DNA of 11,241 nucleotides from Planctomycetia bacterium. GTDB lineage: Bacteria; Planctomycetota; Phycisphaerae; Phycisphaerales; UBA1924. The stretch is taken from contig SXOY01000271.1 of the NCBI GenBank assembly GCA_005776545.1, positions 1 through 11,241 on the forward strand, written 5' to 3'. Positions within the stretch are counted from its first letter, which is position 1. Every line of letters begins with the position of its first letter. The notes beneath the pieces are model-generated. The model was not told the origin of the DNA. It made no database searches and saw only the letters and a list, made by a program, of their open reading frames with translations. The position numbers were made by a program, and so were the translations under genes. Shown piece after piece: positions 6,482-11,241 of this stretch.

Positions 6482-6506
6482 CAGACTGACACCAGGTGTC
6501 AGTCTG
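6482..6506. repeat. 25-base perfect palindrome upstream of recA, candidate operator
   Basis: Arms CAGACTGACACC (6482-6493) and GGTGTCAGTCTG (6495-6506) are exact reverse complements around a single A at 6494. It lies 35 bases upstream of the recA -35 and 203 bases before the recA ATG. On the minus strand it is followed by AGGGCAAAAT, so it does not terminate the RtcB-like transcript. On the plus strand five T residues follow after 6 bases, a poor terminator arrangement with no plus-strand gene behind it. A dimeric regulator site is the better reading. Confidence 0.6.
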
Positions 6507-6771
6507 GCCGCGTTTTTGATATGAATAAATCTGAAAAATGGCATTTTGCTTTTGGGTTAAACGACCTCCAACCCGTCTTTCCCGACGCCATTTTTCCCAC
6601 TATCGCCCCTCAACTCCGAAAAGTTGCTCATCTCAGTCGCATCCAACGCCCTCCTCCACACCCAATCTCGCAAGACTCGCCCCGTTAACGCGCTGGTGCC
6701 TCGGCCGTGAGGCCGACGGTGACCATCTCCACCGCCGCACCAACTGTGGGCTCTGTCAGTTCCTTCAAAGA

Positions 6772-7731
6772 CTACAACTGCCCGATATACGCCACCGGCG
6801 TCAGCCGCTCAACCACATTCAAATACGGCCCCATCGCCTCGAGCCCATCATCCAACCCGCGATAGCACGATGGCGCCTCCGTCCTCAGCGATGAATTCTC
6901 AATTCGCGCTGGAATGTAAATCCGCTCCCGCATCGCCTCAAAATCAAACTCGACTTTCTTCGCATCCGACCGCGACATCGTCCTTCCCGTCCCGTGCGGC
7001 AGGCAATTGTGAATCGTCCCTACCTCTTTAGTGGCTTGCACAATCGCCATGTCATCGAGCAAGTGCGATGGAATAATCGCAAGTTCACCCGCTTGAACAC
7101 GCTGAACTCCCTTGCGAACCAGCACGGCACCATCCACTTCCTCATAGTGATTGTGATCTCGATCAATCCGATCAACGCCGCTCTTTAGCGGCAAGAAACG
7201 CCCCAGGTGCCGCTCCGCAATATCCAGCACCGCTGAGCGATTGTCTCTGGCCCACGTCCGCACTCGCGCGAACTCTGCATCAAACTTCTTAGGTTGCTCC
7301 ACCAGGTCATCCACCAACCCGCTCTCTTTGCGCGAACCCGTATGCACCACCAGGCACAGTGACCCATCGGTATGCGACTCTGCTGCATCCAGAAAGTGAT
7401 TCCCCGATCCAAGATCTCCAAGCCCCAGATTGCGGCGCGCTGCCAGCGCATCACACAATTCATCCCAAATCTTCCGAAACGCCGGCGTCGAAACATCCGG
7501 CCCCGAAAACCGCGTTCGCACAACCGCCATGCCGCATCCAACGTCAGACAACGCAAACCGGCGCCAGTTGCTGTCATTGGTCAGCAAAGCAGTCCCTGTC
7601 GGCAACGGACTCTTTCCCGGACACGTATCCGGCAAACTGATCACCGTCTGCGCCACCTTCAACGCTCCGGAAATGGTCAGCCATTGCCGAATCGTGTAAT
7701 CAGGTATTTGTGATAAATTCGTAAATAACAA
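6772..7731 (-). CDS. Compact RtcB-family RNA ligase
   Basis: RtcB enzymes join RNA 2',3'-cyclic-phosphate (or 3'-phosphate) ends to 5'-OH ends using GTP and Mn(II), in tRNA splicing or RNA repair. Recognisable motifs in this 319-residue form: LPDTCPG (33-39); SDVGCGM (62-68; metal ligands D63 and C66); LGSGNHFLD (107-115; N111, H112); VVHTGSR (128-134; H130); HNHYEE (193-198); RKG (206-208); and PHGTGRTMSR (245-254), whose H246 is the expected guanylated His. All metal and nucleotide residues I can place are present. It is about 90 residues shorter than E. coli RtcB (408), mainly between D63 and N111 and at the N terminus. The start is uncertain: an in-frame TAG lies two codons before the TTG at 7731, and no Met occurs before residue 68, so TTG is the best full-domain start. 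No prfH-type release factor partner is adjacent. Confidence 0.85.
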   Translation of the reverse strand: MLFTNLSQIPDYTIRQWLTISGALKVAQTVISLPDTCPGKSPLPTGTALLTNDSNWRRFALSDVGCGMAVVRTRFSGPDVSTPAFRKIWDELCDALAARRNLGLGDLGSGNHFLDAAESHTDGSLCLVVHTGSRKESGLVDDLVEQPKKFDAEFARVRTWARDNRSAVLDIAERHLGRFLPLKSGVDRIDRDHNHYEEVDGAVLVRKGVQRVQAGELAIIPSHLLDDMAIVQATKEVGTIHNCLPHGTGRTMSRSDAKKVEFDFEAMRERIYIPARIENSSLRTEAPSCYRGLDDGLEAMGPYLNVVERLTPVAYIGQL

Positions 7732-7741
7732 GCTCTAACCA

Positions 7742-7770
7742 ACCCTTCTGAAATGCAGCACGCGAAGGGT
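7742..7770 (-). promoter_or_regulatory. 7-bp inverted repeat covering the ribosome-site region of the RtcB-like gene
   Basis: ACCCTTC (7742-7748 on the plus strand) pairs with GAAGGGT (7764-7770) over a 15-base loop. On the minus strand the downstream arm is the only Shine-Dalgarno-like run (AGAAGGG) ahead of the TTG start, at a long spacing of about 11 bases. If it forms in RNA it would hide that run. No T tract follows, so it is not a typical terminator. Confidence 0.4.
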
Positions 7771-7809
7771 ATTCAGCATTCCAGAAGCAACAAGCAACTC
7801 TCAAATGGC

Positions 7810-9015
7810 CTATTCACAGCCAGCGCTAAACGCTTCAACGAAATCCAGATAGTCAAAGAGATCAACTTCGCGATCCCCATTGCGATCCGCTGCGACATCT
7901 CCGATTGCAAACGCCTGCACATAATCAAGATAGTCAAAGAAGTCCACGCGAAGATCGCCATCAAAGTCTGCCGGACAGTCACCGATATGGAAAATGTAGC
8001 CGCGCACCGCACCGCTCAGGTAACCAATTCCGACAATCGTCCGTCCATCAGCGCTGACACCGTTCGCCTCGGCCATCGAAAACTGCCGCACATCAAGGCC
8101 ACGTTGAAATGCCAGGGTCCGAATGGACACAAGCCCGCTTGCTTCGGTCCAGAAGACCGCTTCGCTGCCACCATTCCCGCGTGCGTAACCCACTAGAGCA
8201 GCGCCATCCGCGCTGCAATCCAATGCAATACCTTCGCTGAATATTGAACTCGTAATGATCTGTGCGGGCCCTTCACCAACCCATCGTGCGATTCCGTAGC
8301 GAACCGCCCCAACCACAATCGTTCCATCAGAACTCACTCCGTACGCACCGGTCACGTCGATTCCTCCTCCACCGGGAAGCAATCGCGAGCCGCTTTGTGG
8401 AGTCCACTTAAACGCGTATGAATCTGAACTGCCCTGTGCGGTCCCGACAATCACAGAACCATTTGAATTCGTAGCCCAAGCAGTGCTATAAGACATTCCG
8501 AATGGGTGAACTGATGCCGCCGATCCACCCCCGACTCCAGGTGACCATCGCACTGCAATCTGCGCAAATTCGCCGACGGCAACCAGCCCATCTTCACTTA
8601 CCGCCAAGGCTACTGCACCAGTTGTCGCGATAGTCCTCAATTCTACTGGAACCCCACTCGACCAGCGATAGGCACGTTGTCCACCGACCTCAACACTCGC
8701 TTTGCCGACAACTTGCGTCCCATCGCGGTTGATGCCATATGCGCTGGACATTGACTGCCCGCCTACGGTGAGAAATCGACTTGTTCCATCTCGATTCCAG
8801 ATCGCTGCCCGGTCTCCTGAATTTCCAACGACAGTCGAGCCGTCGCCGCTGATGGCATTGGACCTTAAAAATGGACCATTCGAGCCAGGAAGAAAATCAA
8901 ACAACTGAAGCGTTGTCGGTGCTGCCCCAGCCTGTCCGAAACTGCACGCTGCACAACCAATAATTAAAATATTTCTTATCAACATAGGCATCCGTTCTTC
9001 ACAAGTCCCCGTCAT
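7810..9015 (-). CDS. Secreted seven-repeat (HAF-like) protein with GC-type dockerin, copy A
   Basis: This protein of up to 401 residues has an export signal, MLIRNILIIGCAACSFGQAG, cut probably before APTTLQ. It has seven copies of a 'xxSxDGxxVVG' motif (for example AISGDGSTVVG, GINRDGTQVVG, AVSEDGLVAVG, GVSSDGTIVVG, GVSADGRTIVG), each followed by an aromatic 'A.xW' strand. This is the HAF-repeat pattern, and seven copies suggest a seven-bladed propeller. The last 55 residues are a dockerin-like pair of calcium loops (DFDGDLRVD and DRNGDREVD), each followed by FDYLD, ending in GCE. The ATG at 9015 overlaps the TGA of copy B as ATGA. ATGs at 8991 and 8985 fit the signal peptide better, since the longer start adds the acidic TCEER. 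It is a paralogue of the upstream copy B and probably co-transcribed. It is presumably displayed or released outside the cell; ligand unknown. Confidence 0.85.
   Translation of the reverse strand: MTGTCEERMPMLIRNILIIGCAACSFGQAGAAPTTLQLFDFLPGSNGPFLRSNAISGDGSTVVGNSGDRAAIWNRDGTSRFLTVGGQSMSSAYGINRDGTQVVGKASVEVGGQRAYRWSSGVPVELRTIATTGAVALAVSEDGLVAVGEFAQIAVRWSPGVGGGSAASVHPFGMSYSTAWATNSNGSVIVGTAQGSSDSYAFKWTPQSGSRLLPGGGGIDVTGAYGVSSDGTIVVGAVRYGIARWVGEGPAQIITSSIFSEGIALDCSADGAALVGYARGNGGSEAVFWTEASGLVSIRTLAFQRGLDVRQFSMAEANGVSADGRTIVGIGYLSGAVRGYIFHIGDCPADFDGDLRVDFFDYLDYVQAFAIGDVAADRNGDREVDLFDYLDFVEAFSAGCE
7813..7977 (-). repeat. Dockerin-coding repeat, copy A
   Basis: This stretch encodes the C-terminal 55 residues of copy A, two half-repeats of the type 'D.(D/N).D..VD.FDYLD.V.AF'. 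The DNA is very similar to 9015-9179, including silent positions over long stretches (for example the segment encoding DVAAD and YVQAFA). It is also related to 10536-10697. Confidence 0.8.
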
Positions 9016-10190
9016 TCACACCCAACGCTAAACGCTTCAAGGAAATCTAGATAATCAAAGAGATCGACAACCCCATCCCCATCACGATCCGCCGCAACAT
9101 CTCCGACTGCAAACGCCTGCACATAATCAAGATAATCAAAGAAATCAACTATGAGATCAGCATTCATATCCGCTGGGCAATCGCCCAGATGGAGAATAAA
9201 CCCGCGGCCAGCAGAGAGAGACGACGCCCCAACGAAAGTACGACCATCTGCTGTGACTCCAACCCCACTTCCAAGATCGATGAGGCCTACGTCAAAGCCC
9301 CTTGCCTGAAGAAGCTCTCGCAGCAGAACTACTCCTGTGCCAGGTGTCCAGATAATCGCTGCCTCAGCGGAACCGCTACGTCCTCCCACAATCACGTTTC
9401 CATCAGCACTACATGAGTATGCGTAAATCCCCGAATATTGATCCGCGAGAATCTCTGGTTCCGAATCTCCAACCCATCGCGCCATTGCAAAACCTGCCTG
9501 CCCAACAAGAACTGTGCCTGAGGAATTCATTCCCCACACTCTATCTCCACCGAGTTGCCCGCCGTCCGGAAGCAACTGCGTTCCCAGTCCCGCAATCCAG
9601 CGAAACGCTCTACCACTTTGCTCACCTGCTATTACGGTGCCCGCACTGTTCATCGCCCAGGCCTCACTTGTCCACCCGCCAGTTGGGGCAACCGAATTTG
9701 CATAACCCCCACCAACACCTTCAGCCCACCGCGCAGCAAATCTCGTCGAACCCGTGGTCGCACTAGTAACGTGTCCCGCCGCCGCCCTCCCATCTTCACT
9801 GACGGCCCAGCATTGCGATTGAGTTGCCACGCCAATCACTGGAAGCAATCGCCCAACACCATTGGTCCACATGCAGGCCCGATGGCCCGTACTTGTCGCC
9901 GAAATCCCGACAATGATCGATCCATCGCTGTTCACCGCATTAGCTTGCGAGCCGATCTCGCCTGGAAACGACGACAGAAAGCGACCAGTCCCATCACTCC
10001 TCCACACCGCTGCGCGATTTCCTGACCAGCCAACAACGGTCGAGCCATCAGCACTCACACCCATGATGTTCTGGCTACTCGAGCTGGAGCCTGGAACAAG
10101 TTCAAGTCGCTGAAGCGTCGTCGGCGCAGCACCAGCATTTCCAACTACGACAATCACTGTGATTCCACCAATCCAACTATTGCTCAACAT
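9012..10190 (-). CDS. Secreted seven-repeat (HAF-like) protein with GC-type dockerin, copy B
   Basis: This 392-residue paralogue of copy A has the same architecture: signal peptide MLSNSWIGGITVIVVVGNAG, a mature start at APTTLQ identical to copy A, seven 'xxSxDGxxVVG' repeats (GVSADGSTVVG, AVNSDGSIIVG, AVSEDGRAAAG, AMNSAGTVIAG, GMNSSGTVLVG, SCSADGNVIVG, GVTADGRTFVG), and a dockerin-like pair of calcium loops ending in GCE. The first loop of the pair reads NADLIVD, with Ala replacing the Gly/Asp seen in copy A. I chose ATG 10190 because AAGG lies 5 bases upstream and the signal peptide then starts properly. A GTG at 10223 would add 11 residues and lie only about 12 bases from the predicted transcription start. 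It is first in an apparent two-gene unit with copy A. Function beyond surface or secreted repeat protein is unknown. Confidence 0.87.
   Translation of the reverse strand: MLSNSWIGGITVIVVVGNAGAAPTTLQRLELVPGSSSSSQNIMGVSADGSTVVGWSGNRAAVWRSDGTGRFLSSFPGEIGSQANAVNSDGSIIVGISATSTGHRACMWTNGVGRLLPVIGVATQSQCWAVSEDGRAAAGHVTSATTGSTRFAARWAEGVGGGYANSVAPTGGWTSEAWAMNSAGTVIAGEQSGRAFRWIAGLGTQLLPDGGQLGGDRVWGMNSSGTVLVGQAGFAMARWVGDSEPEILADQYSGIYAYSCSADGNVIVGGRSGSAEAAIIWTPGTGVVLLRELLQARGFDVGLIDLGSGVGVTADGRTFVGASSLSAGRGFILHLGDCPADMNADLIVDFFDYLDYVQAFAVGDVAADRDGDGVVDLFDYLDFLEAFSVGCE
9015..9179 (-). repeat. Dockerin-coding repeat, copy B
   Basis: This stretch encodes the C-terminal 55 residues of copy B. Compared with copy A the protein differs at about a dozen positions, and the second half (DRDGDGVVDLFDYLDFLEAF) keeps every calcium-loop acid. 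The two copies lie 1.2 kb apart in direct orientation. Confidence 0.8.
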
Positions 10191-10226
10191 GGAAGCCTTC
10201 ACTTTCTTCTCGCTCAAACTCACTTG

Positions 10227-10241
10227 CCACTGACCCAGTGG
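10227..10241. promoter_or_regulatory. 15-base inverted repeat at the predicted start of copy B transcription
   Basis: CCACTG (10227-10232) and CAGTGG (10236-10241) form a perfect inverted repeat around ACC, directly abutting the -10 hexamer on its downstream side. The predicted transcription start falls inside it, a position suited to a repressor or to a hairpin at the very 5' end of the transcript. Confidence 0.45.
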
Positions 10242-10270
10242 ATTCTACCAAATCTCAAGGTCGTACGCAA
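10242..10270 (-). promoter_or_regulatory. Likely promoter of the copy B/copy A unit
   Basis: On the minus strand, TTGCGT (10265-10270; 3 of 6) and TAGAAT (10242-10247; 5 of 6) are spaced by exactly 17 bases. The start would be near 10235, leaving a leader of about 45 bases before ATG 10190. Confidence 0.5.
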
Positions 10271-10532
10271 CATCATTCCAATGAGATGTTTGACGGTCCG
10301 CGGAGTGATATCAAGAGGATGGAGTGCGTATGCCAACTTCGGTGTTTCCACTGGTTTTGCGCAGGTCACGCAAAGGAGCCAAGCCGCTAAGCGATGCCAC
10401 TAACAGTGCCCTGACACCAAGCGTATTTAGAGATTCGACGGAGCCAAATAAGCGAGGGGACACCCTTCCCAGCGCGTTCAGGGGTCATTGTCAGCACACT
10501 TTCTTCGTCGCGTTCTACGTCCCTGACAACGC

Positions 10533-11241
10533 TCAGCAACCAATACTGAACGCATCAACGAAGTCAAGATAATCAAAGAAATCCAGCACGTTGTCTGCAT
10601 TGAAATCTGCGGTCATTGATTGCGAGCTGAACGCATCGACGAAATCGAGATAGTCAAAGAAATCCAATGTGTCATCGCAATTGAAATTGGCAAGGCACAC
10701 ACCAACCGATGCGGCATTGCTGGTCACACTGCCGCATGCAGTCGTCACGACGCACCGCCACATGCGGAAGCCGTTTTCGCTTCCCTGGTAATCTTGATGC
10801 AATGTCACTTGAACTGTGCTGGTCGTTGCATTGGCGACCGATCCCACTGTCGCACCACCGGGTCCGATCAACGACCCATTTGCCACAGAAACCCACTGAT
10901 TGGTGCTGTCCATTGCTTGCCACTGAAATGTAAACGGTCCGTTGCCAGCGGGGGTCACCGCGAACATCACTGTGCCGCCTGGGCAGGTGCCCCTATTTTG
11001 TGGTTGGCCTGCAAGCGTCGGAGTAGGTGGAATATACCGGGCAAATCGGTTCACAGTGACCGCACCGGCGAGAATGAAATCCCCCGCTGCTTCGATCTCG
11101 CCATTGGGCATTACTGCGAGTGCGCGAACTGAACCCGTCATCCCCGGTCCCATTGCCGACCAAGCTGTACCATTCCATCGCGCGACAGAATTTGCGTTTA
11201 CTGCGCCCGCGGTGTTGAAGAAACCGGCAATCAATAGATCA
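10533..11241 (-). CDS. Secreted propeller/Ig-like protein with GC-type dockerin, 5' end outside window
   Basis: The open frame continues to the window edge, so only the last 235 residues are seen. The first part (about 1-70) has propeller-like repeats of the planctomycete type 'F.TAG...N..ARWNGTAWSAMG.GM...VRALAVMPNGE..AAGDF..AGAV.VNRFARY'. An Ig-like domain follows (about 73-181): P-rich lead-in, GGTVMFAVTP, FTFQWQA, and RCVVTTACGSVTSNAASV. The last 54 residues are a dockerin-like pair (NFNCDDTLDFFDYLD and DFNADNVLDFFDYLD) ending in IGC. It belongs to the same class as copies A and B but has a different ectodomain, and it carries the Gly-Cys at the very C terminus. An apparent TTG start at 11234 is internal; the reading continues upstream as Asp-Leu. 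It is likely exported; no enzyme motif is visible. Confidence 0.82.
   Translation of the reverse strand, partial: DLLIAGFFNTAGAVNANSVARWNGTAWSAMGPGMTGSVRALAVMPNGEIEAAGDFILAGAVTVNRFARYIPPTPTLAGQPQNRGTCPGGTVMFAVTPAGNGPFTFQWQAMDSTNQWVSVANGSLIGPGGATVGSVANATTSTVQVTLHQDYQGSENGFRMWRCVVTTACGSVTSNAASVGVCLANFNCDDTLDFFDYLDFVDAFSSQSMTADFNADNVLDFFDYLDFVDAFSIGC
10536..10697 (-). repeat. Dockerin-coding repeat, third gene
   Basis: Two direct half-repeats of about 90 bases encode DFFDYLDFVDAFS twice with near-identical DNA, at about 10540-10590 and 10625-10670. The first half of this dockerin has an extra Cys (FNCDD) inside the calcium loop. Confidence 0.8.

Larger units (their letters stand above)
6280..6771. 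other. 492-base intergenic region upstream of recA
   Basis: No convincing gene lies here; open frames on both strands have no recognisable protein character. It contains the recA leader and promoter, three inverted repeats (6354-6373, 6449-6464, 6482-6506), an AT-rich patch (about 6510-6560) with a 13-base palindrome AAAATG-G-CATTTT (6535-6547), and a GC-rich stem TCGGCC-GTGA-GGCCGA (6701-6716) about 55 bases after the RtcB-like stop. That stem has no T run in either direction, so it is not a standard terminator. Confidence 0.6.
10191..10532. other. 342-base intergenic region between dockerin genes
   Basis: It holds the promoter of copy B at its left end, a 6-bp inverted repeat TTTGCG-N7-CGCAAA (10356-10374), and otherwise nothing I recognise. 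An 82-codon plus-strand frame (10324-10572) crosses into the dockerin gene and does not look like a real protein. No clear terminator for the 10533-11241 gene is visible. The part around 10440-10490 has a texture unlike the flanking genes and may be debris of a mobile element, which I cannot prove. Confidence 0.5.

Noticed and set aside
6482..6506. The recA-upstream palindrome as an intrinsic terminator
   Set aside because: No T run follows on the minus strand, and the plus-strand T run is 6 bases away with no plus-strand gene upstream.
5740..6688. Plus-strand open frames opposite recA and its upstream region
   Set aside because: They mirror the coding strand of recA and its Ala/Pro extension and show no recognisable domain.
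6772..7731. RtcB2-PrfH stress repair operon
   Set aside because: No release-factor-like gene is next to the RtcB-like gene; its neighbours are recA and dockerin proteins.
10324..10572. Plus-strand 82-codon gene in the dockerin intergenic region
   Set aside because: It runs across the dockerin-coding repeat on the other strand, has no ribosome site and no recognisable protein features.
7813..10697. CRISPR-like or other regular repeat array from the dockerin repeats
   Set aside because: The repeats are in-frame coding repeats at gene ends, not short direct repeats with unique spacers.

Overview
The window looks like chromosomal DNA from a planctomycete, most likely of the Phycisphaerae. The main reason is three adjacent secreted proteins that end in paired Asp-rich calcium loops and a terminal Gly-Cys. 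This is the pattern named 'GC-type dockerin domain-anchored' protein, which as I recall is typical of that class. GC-rich genes, frequent weak or absent Shine-Dalgarno sequences, and housekeeping genes scattered without obvious operon partners fit this. No taxonomic marker was checked, so the placement is an inference.

Layout from left to right. At 1-647 (minus) lies the N-terminal part of an M42-family metallo-aminopeptidase. It is divergent from a YgfZ-type folate-binding Fe-S maintenance protein at 789-2000, the only plus-strand gene. Everything to the right is on the minus strand. ribD (1995-3137) converges on ygfZ with a 6-base overlap and is joined through an ATGA stop/start to an RNase HII-like gene (3134-4174). 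Further upstream come a small membrane protein with a Ser-rich head and Pro-rich tail (4234-4641) and tRNA-Leu(CAG) (4730-4813). Then follow a 164-base gap holding two oppositely directed intrinsic terminators and the tRNA promoter, recA with a long Ala/Pro-rich N-terminal extension (4978-6279), and a 492-base control region. Next are a compact RtcB-type RNA ligase (6772-7731) and two paralogous, 4-base-overlapping secreted proteins (7810-9015 and 9012-10190), each with seven HAF-like repeats and a GC-type dockerin. After a 342-base gap comes the 3' part of a third dockerin protein with propeller-like repeats and an Ig-like domain (10533-11241, running off the window).

Functionally the window mixes genome maintenance (recA, RNase HII-like, RtcB-like), cofactor metabolism (ribD, ygfZ), peptide turnover (M42) and a cell-surface module (the dockerin proteins). 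I see no phage, insertion sequence, CRISPR array or defence island. The points most worth a second look are: the recA control region, with a perfect 12+12 palindrome, a consensus -35 and a long leader with a second inverted repeat; the RNase HII-like protein with altered motifs; the two seven-repeat dockerin paralogues, whose dockerin DNA is unusually similar; and a well-formed plus-strand terminator next to recA that has no visible plus-strand gene to serve.
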